Shown here one piece after another: positions 25,151-36,889 of a stretch of DNA of 64,000 nucleotides; the stretch's first letter is position 1; each line of letters starts with the position of its first letter. The stretch spans positions 62,001 through 126,000 of the forward strand of contig JAMKCH010072445.1 in NCBI GenBank assembly GCA_023653785.1. The letters run 5' to 3'. The notes under the pieces are model-generated. The model had not been told where the DNA came from. It searched no databases and saw nothing but the letters and a program-made list of their open reading frames with translations. A program made the translations under genes and the position numbers. This DNA comes from Ophioderma brevispina (lineage: Eukaryota > Echinodermata > Ophiuroidea > Amphilepidida > Ophiodermatidae).

Positions 25151-28100
25151 TGAAAACGGATTTGTCAATGCAAAACAGTATCAGTCATGTTATTGCTGAT
25201 TGTTTAGAGCGGACTTCAGCCTAACTTTGACGGTTCTAACATGGTAATTTTTTCCCGTGCGAGAGTGGTTATTTTATAGGGCTGTTCTTCGTGATGCTGA
25301 AATAAGCCAAATTTACTGAGTGCCTTGATAGTCACAACTGCAATTTGATCGCTTGTGGAAAGTGTTGCACGAGATACAATGCCTGTATTGTTTGAATAAA
25401 ATGATTTATTGCAATATCATGTATTTGAATTGCAAGTAAAATTTATGTTTATTGTATGATTCAACTTTAATACGAAACGGAAAACAACATTTTTTGCAAT
25501 GAATTAAATACAACTCCAAAAATCTGGCATAAAAATTCTTAGATAAAATGCGATCCATTAGTTCATACATGATGAAAATATAGATTTATGTCGAAGTATT
25601 ATCTACGGTATATTCAGCAATAATGCACATACAATGACTGTATTCTCACAGCTCTTGTGAATATATTGCTGCGTTAATGGCGTAAATCACTCAAATTCAT
25701 AACTTCAAACATTTGATTCTGGTGCAAATGGTTTGACAAAGACAGTCTTTTAACTGTGAAAAGTGTATTAGACGGCCTCTAAAGTGTTATCGACACGTAA
25801 TGGTGTGCATCGTTTACAAAAGATAAAAATTGTATGGGATAAATGAAATGAGCAATCATGTTTAGCTTCATAAATGTACGTTAAGTTCAACATCTGACAA
25901 AAATCGCTACATGAATCCTATTGGAAAGCAAGATACTGATCGATCCCGATCCATAATGAACCAAGGTTTCATTTGTAAAGAGCATTTTAATTTGCATTGC
26001 CTAGCGAGGGTTAGTGTTCATATATCAGACCAATGCGATTAATGGCCGACGATGATCATGACGATGACAAGGACGTCATGGTGACGATGCCTTTCTTGAG
26101 CGTGACGGCAGCAGACTAAATGTGTGTAGTTGGTGGAGCCGCTCACTGTTGGACAGGTTGGGAGTGTTGGGATGTGAGAAGTCTTGACGACAACAAGGAG
26201 GACCAGGGCGGAAGCCTGTTAATTGTTGCTGCAATATGCTGATGCTCTCTTGTCCATGCCGTAGAGAGTGAAACTAATGTTACATTTGAACTATACACTT
26301 GTCCCTACAAGATTAAAATGCCCTAAGAGTTCTGTAAGCGCTACATTAATTGATAGTATAGCAGCCTACGCCATGCCAAACTTAGAGGGTGTTTTTAATG
26401 CGCAATATTTGGAAATAATGGTTCTCATGAAGTATATTGTTGAATTCCGTGTGCATATTTTTCTGCAATGTTTTAATTACCATGTATGAGTTTTTCATCC
26501 CGTTCAAAGGTGGCGATCAGAAAGTACCGTATCTTTGATGATCTACTTGTGAAACTGGGTGTCACATGAACCTGTAAATGCAAACCTTTTTACATTTTTT
26601 ACCCTTTTCAGCGTTAGTTTAAGAGTGACACAGAGCCCTCACTATATCTGTCAAAATTAAGTTGATCAATTCACCCAAGAAGTGAAGGACGCATTCTATA
26701 TTTATTTATAGGAAGTAGTATCTCTCTTAAAAATCAAAGATTGAAAAATCATCTAAAAAGATTGAGTTGAGGAAAAGTCTAAACGGTGTGTGGACTTACA
26801 GAAAACTCTTTTAGAAAACTCTTTTACAGAAAACTCTTTGTAACTTAAAGTGTACAAATAGTCATTTAATTTTTGCCATCACATTCACTTTTGCAAGGCC
26901 TGTAGTGAACAATGATCTAGTAATCCAAAATCAAGGAAAATCTGATTAATTCTATCAATTATTAATTGGGGTATCTACGTGGATAACGCATGTTACAATG
27001 GAAATGCATAGATGATAATGTAGGTACGTGACAACGCATTGATAACGTTCACTAACGTTCAGCAATGAAATGTGTTTTGTTTGTTGTCTTAAGCTCACAC
27101 TAACTAAATAGATTTTCTTATGAAATTCACATTCTACTTTCCACATGTATTATCCATTTTTTTCCCCTTCAATAACAACTGGCCTAAACTTAAAGTTGAC
27201 TAAGATCATTTACGACGACATCACACACCATCGGCAATGACTTTGAAGCGTGTGCAAATTGAAGACATTCCCTGAAACTTCAAATTCAATGATTAGAAAT
27301 CGTACTCTAAATAATGCTATCAGACTAAGGGTTATTGGGCTGATTGAATGTCGGCAGAAAGAGCTTCAAACAGATTGACACGCGAGCACTGACACACACC
27401 TGACTCTTTACCTGTGGGGGAAAACAGACCAAAACTAACACCCTTGCACTTACTCGTTATTCTCTGCATTCGCCATATTTTTCATCGACTATAATTGGAA
27501 AAATCTGATCAATCCGTTGAATCGTTCATCAATCATATGCATAATGCCTTCCTGCCTTATATAATTCCCGAGCCATGCAATTAAATACCGCTGTCACTCC
27601 TCAACTGGGATCACGGAGAAATTACCAAGTGGGGCTCTTCATCTCAGGCTCCTGCACGCCGAAACACTCGTGCGCGGATGTAATGATCGAAGTGTTCAAT
27701 TGGTCTTTGTAGTGTGTGTTCACCCTTTAAGCGTCTGTTCGCGCGTCGTTCGTTTTTGACGAGCGATTTCTTGGTTCGCTGACCCCGTTTAAGGTGGTTA
27801 CCGGCAAATCAGATTGTTACGTCCCGTGGATTGCTGCCTGAATATTGTACTGCCGCGGTAATAGCTATAAATAAAAAATTCTCACGTATAGTTTGGTGCG
27901 CAGGTTTTTTTCTCGTCTCGTGGTCTCATATTATCATGAACGCAGATTTGTCCTTTTTCATGATAACATAAATTGTTCGTGTGCATTTCAGTATATTTGC
28001 ATTCATACAATTGTCGTTGTGATGGTTAGCTGCGCGTCACTTATTTCACATCATCTAATTAAATTCTACGCTATGTGTTTTTAATAGAGTTGCTCTTGAC

Positions 28101-30250
28101 TGACCCCGCTTAACGCCATGGGTCGAAATTGGGGATAATATATGTAGATTAAATCATGATTAAAGGTAGTGTGTACATTTCAATTTGCCTTACTGGATAA
28201 CCGACATGTATGATTATGATCATGCCACTATTCGTTAGCTCTTCGAACAATTGGATATAAGTGGCTGCCATGCATAGTTCAAATGTTAGTGACGAGCTAT
28301 AAGAAGTCGCCCATTTTGGTATGGTGTCATTTCGTGTTTACGACCTCGTCGCTTCTGAATGGCATTCTCGATAGCATTCACATCGTACAAGACAGTTTTG
28401 GTTTAATCTCATTATTGGTGATTAACTGTCTCAAATGCTTGAAATAGCTTTAAGATTATGTTTACGTAGACAATAGTGCTTTGTAAACTATTATTTAGGG
28501 TGACGAACACATTAAAAGTAACTGTAAGAATCACTCAAACAAATGTCATTTGTCCTTGTCCCTTAAATAACGTTTTGGGGTGGCATGTAAGATACTTGTT
28601 TTCTGATTGGACACATCGCGAATACAATTACATGCAGATGTCTATAAAACGGAAATGGGTTAAAATGAAATGGGTAAAATATTTACTGAAATTTGATCAA
28701 GCTTGCGAGATACATGGGCTCAAATAAGATCCCTGTGAGTCCAAAATACCCATCACGCAATGCCATAGCACTGTATAAGTTTGAGGCAATCGGGAAATTC
28801 TCCGCGACCGATAAATGTACTTCGTATCAAAGTCCAAATCTAAGGTATAACAAGATTCGAGGTGCCACCAAAACAGATATTATCATGAGCATTCGTCTCA
28901 TTATCAAGGTTCACCATGTTACCATACTTATTTTACTGACATCGGATCTGGGAATGCCGAAAACACACTTTGTCTTCGTTGTTGAATTAACCCCCCCCCC
29001 AAAACAACGACTCTGCACCGTCATTATTCGGCTTAATGTCTTCTTACTAAGCAAAATCGTTCCATGGGTCACAGCCAGCGTGGTTTTGGTGCGATAGGTA
29101 ATTCGAAATCATTTTTTTATAGCATCGTGGTATTTCTAACCGTATAGTTTCCGCAAATTAGTGTAGAAAAACTGCTGAAATCAAACTTAAAACCAAGCAT
29201 GCTTACGCCAGTCTCTACTCCATTAGCAAGATAACCCTAGCATTTATGATGAAGCACAAGATCATTATCCTGTATCAATGTCGAGATCCGTGTTGAGATT
29301 TTTCGGTTACTTTCCCGGTTACGTTCTGGCCATTCCATTCAGCAAACGCAGTGTTTGCCGCATTGGTTTGTAATCTAGACCTTTTCCCCTTTTTAACCAT
29401 CGTGACTTTTTTAGGACGAGCACTCTTTCCATCATCCGAGTTTTATTCGTCAAATGTGTGAATTGCTTCAGCGCTTTTCGAACTCATGAGCACATAATAA
29501 CGCAGTGACGTGTTTCTACTACGCGAACCCTGTCAAAGAACGTGTGGGTTAGACTCAGTTGGCGATAAAAAAAGTTAACCATTTTTATTGAAAAAATAAT
29601 CAAATATGTTTGTGACTTGTTATGTAACTAAAGTGTGCCCTTTGAGTAACATGAAAAATAATGGTTCAAATTTGACATGAGTGCGAATGGCAAAAATGGC
29701 TGATGATGCGAATTATTATAATGACAATGTACTGTAGGAAACCCCGTTGGAATTTAAAATGATTCCTTGCGCTCTATATGTTATTTTCTTTCGAGTTGAG
29801 GAAGCATGTCTGTTTGCTATGAAAATTGATAAGGTCAGGGGTCATCCTTCAAACTCTATTTGTTCAAGAAATGTGGCCAAGTAGTTTTTAAACATGTCCT
29901 GCGTCCTGTCACAATCATCAAAGGATGAAATAAATTTAAGTTTTTCATATCGATTACGTTATTACACTATTTCAATTACGTCTGTTCAATTATGGTGTGT
30001 ATAACTACCAAATTAATGTCTTTAACAATAATGATTGATACCTACAAGTGTCTCATAGGTTAACAGTAAAATAATGTGCATAGAATTTTTTTGTTGGTGT
30101 AGATCTGAAAGTGGCAAAATATGGAATGTTAATGATAAGCATCGAAATATGAGCGATTATAGGGGCGAGGCCGATTAAATGTAATTGCAATAGTGCGTCT
30201 TTATAAATTGTTTTGAATGTGTTATAATAATCACAACAAGAACAAGAACA
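25151..30250. other. Intergenic, nothing assigned (CpG-richer patch 27600-27860)
   Basis: Mostly AT-rich DNA without recognisable genes. A 134-codon open stretch (28693-29097, plus strand) has no domain and is treated as chance. About 27600-27860 is richer in CpG and GC (GAACGACGCGCGAACAG on the minus strand, GCACGCCGAAACACTCGTG on the plus strand). It might be a promoter-like or repeat-derived patch, but no exon is visible next to it. A 17-bp motif (AGAAAACTCTTTT) is repeated three times at 26797-26840. Confidence 0.4.
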
Positions 30251-30557
30251 CAACAATTAAAAATAGCTTTTATTTAAACACGGTTTTAAGACACAAGGTT
30301 TAGAAAACCGACGTAATGCAGGTGCGGTAACTGCAGTGATAGCACCCATTACCACTGTGGTTCAGAAATGTCATATTCCAAGGCCACGCGATCGATATCG
30401 GCGGAGATTCATTCCTGACTGGGCAGGGCGTTTCTCACTGCATACCGCATCTGCATACGCGCTTGTATTCTAAACCTCGTAACTTTCACGTGATCCACCC
30501 GGAATGTCTAAATATTTGGTAAAATTTTCTGGAATTGCTTAAAGCAAATATAGTCTT

Positions 30558-30650
30558 AGAATTCTCATAAGTTACTTTTTCCAACTGAAGAATGACAGCC
30601 TGATGGAGAAACGGCAGAGTGTCAAAGAATAGGATTCTCACTCAATTCCG
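30558..30650. repeat. Dispersed repeat, copy related to 52668-52740
   Basis: GAATTCTCATAAGTTACTTT...CCAACTGAAGAATG.CAG aligns with GAATTCTCGTAAATTACTTT...TCAACTGAAGAATTGCCAG at 52668. Both then continue with a purine-rich stretch and an AGTGT.CAAAG block. Function unknown. Confidence 0.55.
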
Positions 30651-33600
30651 TGTTGTAGTATAGCAATTAAGTGTCGCGTACGGACATTACTTCAAAATAA
30701 CCGAGTTTGTCTTCATTGGGTTGCTTTCAATCTTATCATTTGCAGGCTATTTTATGATAGCTGACCATTTACAGACATGCCAAAAATCTGATTTTTGATG
30801 ATTTTTTCGATTTTCTAATTTAGCAATCACTGATAGTGCCTTTAAAGTTTACTACAGCATAAAACATACATTATAAATTTTACATTTAAAAAGATTATAC
30901 AAATAAAGAGAAAACCCCCTTAAAACACACTTAAGTACCAATTACAACGTCCAAATGATAGTTAATTTCTCAAATTGGTGTGGAACATAATTAAATAACA
31001 CAAAATTACAATGTTGCTAATTTGGCCACATGCATTAAAATGACTAAAGACCGGAAAGCATCCAAGTAAAAAAAGAAAATATGTACAATTTTAAAATTAG
31101 CAATGGTGTTTATAATTGGTCTTATAGATCAAAATGGCTAAAACCAGAAAACGACCCAATTACAAACATCCAAATTTTAAAACCTTATTAAACCTACCAT
31201 TATCATAACACGAATATTAACAAATCAAATGAAAAATTGTATCAACACATCCAAAAAAAGTAACTCCCACCCTTGAAATTTGTCATGTTCAAACGATACA
31301 TCGTATTATACAATGTGGATATATTGGAAGCTAGGTTTATTTAACCGTATTTTGACACCTCAGTTGTGGCTAGTTGACGTGATTATGTGTTGAAAGTTAT
31401 GCCAACTTGACTGATGACCCCAACCAATGATTTTTAAAAGTTCAGTGACCGTTTTTAAATCAGACTCCTTCTAGATGGAAATCAGTGCAATCCATACTTC
31501 TTCTCTGCAACTTTTAAATCCCGGGGGTCCGTTCGGCAAGTTGTCACCGTCTAACTTCAACAATACCCAGTCGATCGCCTCAACAGGTGTCAAAATACCG
31601 TAAATAAACACTGCTTCCAATCACTCCCTAATGTATGATACGATATATTTTTTTTAACTTGACAGACATATTTCAGGGGTGGGGATTTACCTTTTTCGAT
31701 GTGTTTATGAAAAAAATGGACAAATAGATAAAACGACTACAAACATATTTAAAATGAAATTGTAAACAAGTTGAAAAGAAATTATACACTGATTATTTAC
31801 ATACTCAAAGTAAGGAGTTACAAAAACTATTTTAATTGTATTTAGTAAAAATTTCATATTATTCAGAGATGTTAGCAAATAGAGGCATGAAATGAGAGTT
31901 CCAAATTTTACACTACCAGTACGGGTCTTTTTCTAGAAAGATATTTCGTCGTCTTGGGAGTTAGTGGAATGTTCAATTTACCTCCCAGGAGGAAATGTAT
32001 ATCCTTTGGGGTTTTAGTTCATCCAAATCAGTTAATATTTATTATTTTGAAATATTTGAAATATTTTTAGTCATATATTCGGCAAAATATCTGAACACTG
32101 CATGCAACTCTGAACAATCATGAAATAATGACGTTTGTCCCATATTTTACACAAATTGATTGACACATCCCAATCTTGATGACAATTTGATGATTACCGT
32201 TTACAGTTAATGACATTATGAATGCAAAACTTATTTTTGTTACCTAAGGGAGATTGTGTATGAAGTAGTGCGGTGACACAGGTGTGTCACATTCAATACA
32301 ACAGGCCGGCGGGGACAAATATAATACAGGTACCGGAAACTGTTATACCACGGTGTTATTGTTATGTACATCGATTACTATATTATCTAGAAATGGTATA
32401 GTATAAAGATGCATATTTTAGGTAAACTATTAATTTAAAAAATATACAATTTAAGGTCATTTGTTAGTTTAATATTACATTAATTACATTTTCTGTTTCC
32501 ATCCATATGAATGTTATTTTATGGCTTTTAAACATAAAAAATCATGCGTAAACATTCCAAGATTCCGTAATAAACTGATAAGAATAGATCTATCCATACC
32601 AATGCATTACAGCAGATACATTAACACCAACAACTACTAACTAGTTTCATGATTCCGTTTTACCCCATTTTCATTATTAAGGACCCCACCCCACGTGGTA
32701 TCAAATTCTGCACTAGAACGATTTAAGTATTCTATATTTTAATGAAGCCGTACACAAAGAATGTAATATGGTACGAGAGTCCATTCCTTTTTTGTATTTT
32801 CTATTTCACATGAAAACGGTGCATTTTGGAGGTAAGACACACCCAAAAAAATTGTCTCAAAATTGTAATGTTTTATGTTTTAAACAATTTAAGTATTCAA
32901 TACCAATTACGGGAAAAATACTATTGCCAACAACACTTCTTACTTTTCTGCACAGTATCACACAAACATTTGTACGCAAAAGACGAGGGTTTATTACGTT
33001 TCAAAATTTTAAATCAACAAAATATGCCAACTGATTACATTATCAGAGAGGTGTCGGAACAATTGTTTATTTGTACGAAGTTGTAAAGTTTGAGTAGCTA
33101 TTGAACTCAAGTAAATTGCTCCAATTTGTTTAGTGTATTACTTTTATCCTTGAGTATTGAATTCTGCCTGAAAATTAGATCTTATATAACAAATATTAAG
33201 ATACCTTTTACTAAGTATTTATTCTCAAGATACTTTAATTGACCCCATATCATTCTTATAGTCAAATTATCGGTGATGATGTAAACTAAAACGCATTCAA
33301 CGTAATATAACGAGACGATAACGTAATACACAATAAACGTAGTAAATACATTGTTGACCATTTTCAGTCTACCATTGACTAGATGTATCGATTGAAAGTT
33401 ATATCAATTTTTGGTGGTCGGAAAATAGGTATCTATGCCACTCTTGATCAATATTTAAATAGCTTGTGGGTTGATGAGACACTGTGGGATAACGTATACC
33501 ATTCCTAAAAAGGTCACATTTTTTAAAAAAGTCAACATTTCCTAGAATTTTTATAGGTAATGTGCAAGTAAAGAGAAAACACAGTTCCATTGCCGCATTA

Positions 33601-33835
33601 AGTTTACCTTGAAAGAGATGCACAATCGATATCTTATTAGAAGTTTTTACCAAACTTAGCAATGTTTGTGAGGAAACGTAATAATAAAACAAGGGTTCAC
33701 GCAACATTCTGGTTGTATTTAAAAAATATAAAAATAAAGTGAGCATACAAGGAAAAATTCATTACACAATTCTACACATGTTTTACGGCAAGAAGAACAA
33801 TTGATATCGGCAGAATTAAGCGCTCTTTTGGGGTT
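30651..33835. other. Intergenic, nothing assigned
   Basis: AT-rich, with chance open stretches of up to 115 codons on both strands (for example 33399-33746 minus) that overlap and carry no domain. A short GTGACACAGGTGTGTCAC palindrome lies at about 32273-32290. Confidence 0.4.
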
Positions 33836-34085
33836 TTGTTTGCACTAAAGATTTTTTATTTTTTTTTTTATATTTTGATTGTTGTGTTTAGGACATCATT
33901 TCTCCTATTTTCGATGTTGAAGGCAATATTCTATAGGAAAAGTAAACGGAAAGTTATGGCAAACTATTATGACCAACATGCAGCTCAACGGCCCCCTATC
34001 AAATATTCACGTTTGGTTCCAATAAAGCATGTGAAAAGGACTTATTAACCAAAGACACAAAATTTCTGGAAATGCACCGTTTTTC

Positions 34086-34556
34086 ATGAAAATCGACCAT
34101 ATTGGTTCAGGCAGCCGGGGTGGTTATAAAAGAGTGACATCTAACCAGGCGAAGAAAAAAATTGGTCTATTTTTATGTAAGCGTTATGAAGCCCACTTAC
34201 TTTTATTTCTGGAATATAAACTTAGGAAAATGATGGCGCAAGACATAAAGAATGATTTTAAGTTAAACATCACCCAAATAACGTATACGGAGTGTTTAGT
34301 CTATGGACGGGCAACTTTGAGCACGTTTGTTTTCAAATTTAACACCCTACAGAGGGGAAATAAAACAAAAAAGTACAAGATTAAATTCACGAATGACCAC
34401 CTTCACATAATAATAATAAAATGTCACCAGAATGTGTTTTCAGTTATTGATGAAACACTAAAACGTAAGTGCATATTAAGAAGCCCATCGTGGGAATGCG
34501 TAGATGTTGGTACGCTTAGAGTGGCAAATCGAAAAGAAATGGCCATTGCGGAGTAA
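34086..34556 (+). other. 156-codon open reading frame, unrecognised
   Basis: A Lys-rich open frame (SNQAKKKIGLFLCKRYEAHL near the start, RRANKE-like basic end). It is preceded at 33836-34048 by a 70-codon hydrophobic open stretch in a nearby region. No family, splice sites or promoter recognised. It lies just outside the left satellite of the inverted structure, so it could be a decayed element-encoded frame, but the sequence does not show that. Confidence 0.2.
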
Positions 34557-35649
34557 ATTACCTCACATTTGTTGTCCAATTGCTATTTAATGTGTAGGTG
34601 TACCAGACAAATCATGAAAATTACACCGGTTTAATAATATACTATGACTTTTCAGATATTTTAAAGTGTTTTCAGATTCTTGTAATTAAGGAGTCCACCC
34701 AAGATCGTTTTTTAGCCTTACGGCAGCAAGTTAGTGGTGTATAAAATCTGAGCCCAAAATATTCATAAAGAAATCTTTTCATATTCTTGAAAAATTTACA
34801 GCGTTTGACTTTATAACAATTTGGTTTAAAAAGTTATGATAAAATAGGTCATTCATAATTGGCCGAATTTCAATTATAGTTCGTCATTTATATTTGATAC
34901 CTGCATTATCATGTACTGTAAATAGTGTTTTATATATTTATTAAACAATATTAAAAATTCAGTGTTTTAGTGCAGCCACACTCGATTACAATAAATTTTA
35001 TGTGTTAAGCGCAGCAAATCGTTTACAAATTTTACAGCATTTCAAAAGAATTTTAAAATTGAATATTAAATTTTTAATTTAATAATTTACAAACCCGTAT
35101 TACAAATTTTCATGTAAATCGCCACAGAGCAAACACGATTACCCAAACTTTCACGTATTTTAGCGCAGCGAACCGTTACAAATTAGCACAGAAAACTGAT
35201 GATCATGTATTTAGTGCAGCAAAATGAGTTACAACTTTCATGTCATTTATGCCAGTAAATCGATTATAAATTATCATGTATTTAGCGCAGCAAACCGATT
35301 ACAATTTTCATGATTATTTAGCTGCAGCAAACCGGTGACATAGTTGTTGGAGCCAAGTAGTTAAAATCTCAAGACACGGAATTAAGCGTGAAACTATGTT
35401 GCGTGCAGAGTCAACTAAATCGAGTGCCCCATTTTTACCGTGTGGTGGACTATGAGTCGGCGGACTAAAAGTTTCTACACCGGTATTAGGGTATTAGAAA
35501 TCATTCATTTAATTAGTTGCAGCAAACCGATCACAGATTTTCATGAATTTAGCGAAGCAAACGATTAAAATCTTTTTCATTTATTTATTGCAGCAACGCG
35601 ATTAAAAATTTTCATTAGTTGCAGCAAACGATACAGATTTCATGTATTT

Positions 35650-36195
35650 AGCACTGGCGTACCGGGGGGGGGGGCTTTGGGGGACTAAAGCCCCTATTCC
35701 AACGTCTCAAGAAAAAGAGGAAGGAAAGGAGAAAGAGGAAGAAGGGAGAAAAGAAAAAAGAGGAAAAGAGAAGGAGAAAAGAAGAGAAGAGAAGAAAAAT
35801 AGAAGAGGCAGGAAAAAGAGGAGAAAAGCAAAAAGGAGAGAGGAAAAAGCAGAGGACTCGTTTCACGGTTTTCGCGCTCGTACACAATCTGTAAGTATTA
35901 ATGCGATGGCATGGCAGCGTAGCGTATGATGAGAGAGAAGAGAGAGAGAAGTGTCGGAAGAAGTACACAAGGGAAGGCGTTTTCAGGTCTTTGAAAACCC
36001 TAAAACCTCAGGAGCCTAAGGCGGGCCCCTGCCCCTGGACCCCAGGGCCGTTGCCCCACGAACCCCACCAGGGGCCCTAGGCGGGGGGACTGGACCCCCA
36101 CCCGTTAGTCGCTCCGCCCGCTTCGCCCTCATGGTTCCGAAAACATCTTTAGTCCAGCCACCCTCAATAAATGTCCTGCCCACGCTATGTTTCGC
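35650..36195. mobile_element. Inserted non-autonomous element (hAT-like ends) within the satellite
   Basis: The satellite stops at TTTAGC and resumes at TTTCGCGCAGG about 540 bp later. The insert begins ACTGGCGTACCGGGGGG and ends GCCCACGCTATG, so its ends are weakly inverted (CACTGGCGTACC versus CATAGCGTGGGC). A short flank such as TTTAGC/TTTCGC may be the target duplication. Ends beginning CA.TGGCGTA and a GGGGCC...CCCCTGGACCCC interior are common in hAT-type non-autonomous elements. That assignment is an inference from general pattern. Confidence 0.5.
35705..35862. repeat. Polypurine GGA/GAA tract (~160 bp)
   Basis: Almost pure A/G on the plus strand inside the inserted element. It produces a 95-codon Glu/Lys/Arg open stretch on the plus strand and Phe/Leu/Ser stretches on the minus strand, all low-complexity artefacts. 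Such mirror-like polypurine DNA can adopt triplex (H-DNA) structure. Confidence 0.85.
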
Positions 36196-36889
36196 GCAGG
36201 CAAAATCGATTACAAAGAGGTCACTAGTGCACACAAATTTTAATTTAGTGCAGGTAAATCGATCACAAAGGTTCATGTTTTAGTGCAGCAACCGATTACA
36301 AATAGCACAGCAAACCGATTACAAATTATCATGTATTTAGCGCAGCAAACCGATTACAAATAGCAGAGCAAACGATGACAAGGTGCATCAAATCTATTAA
36401 AGTTTTCATGTATTTAGAGATTCAAACCGATTACAATTATCTTGTATACGTTAGAAACCGATTACAAATTTTCCTTATTTATCGCAGCAAACCGCATTTA
36501 CAAATTTGGATATATTAGTGCCAACAAACTGCATACAAAATTATCATGTATTTTATTACGTAAGAAACCCGATTAAATTTTAATGTATTTTTACTCTGAT
36601 TTCAGCGCAAACAAACCGGGATTACACAAGTACCATACATACGTAGCAAACCAATGACAAATTATCATTGTATTAAGTGCAGCACAGCGATTACATAATG
36701 TCATGTATTTCGTGCAGTAAATCAGATAACAAATTTTCTGTATTAGTGCAAACCGATTACAATTTATTTAGCGCAACAAACCGATTACAAATGTTCACGT
36801 ATTAGTGCAGAACAGTTAACAAATGTTTATGTATTCAGTGCAGAAAATCGATTACCAGCAAACCGATTACTGCCAGATTACAACTCCAC

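Larger units (their letters stand above)
34950..36870 (+). repeat. ~35-bp satellite array, left arm (plus orientation)
   Basis: A degenerate tandem array with a core of TTTAGCGCAGCAAACCGATT followed by ACAAATTTTCATGTA, giving a period of about 34-36 bp. It is interrupted by a non-satellite stretch at about 35340-35510 and by a ~540 bp inserted element at 35650-36195. Short indels are frequent. The same monomer occurs in reverse complement at 47860-48440. Confidence 0.9.

Noticed and set aside
28693..29097. 134-codon open reading frame
   Set aside because: No domain, no exon signals and mixed hydrophobic/basic content as expected by chance; a homopolymer C run lies within it.
34950..36870. 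Regularly spaced ~35-bp repeats considered as a CRISPR array
   Set aside because: Repeats are directly adjacent without unique spacers, are highly variable, and lie in eukaryotic repeat DNA without cas genes.
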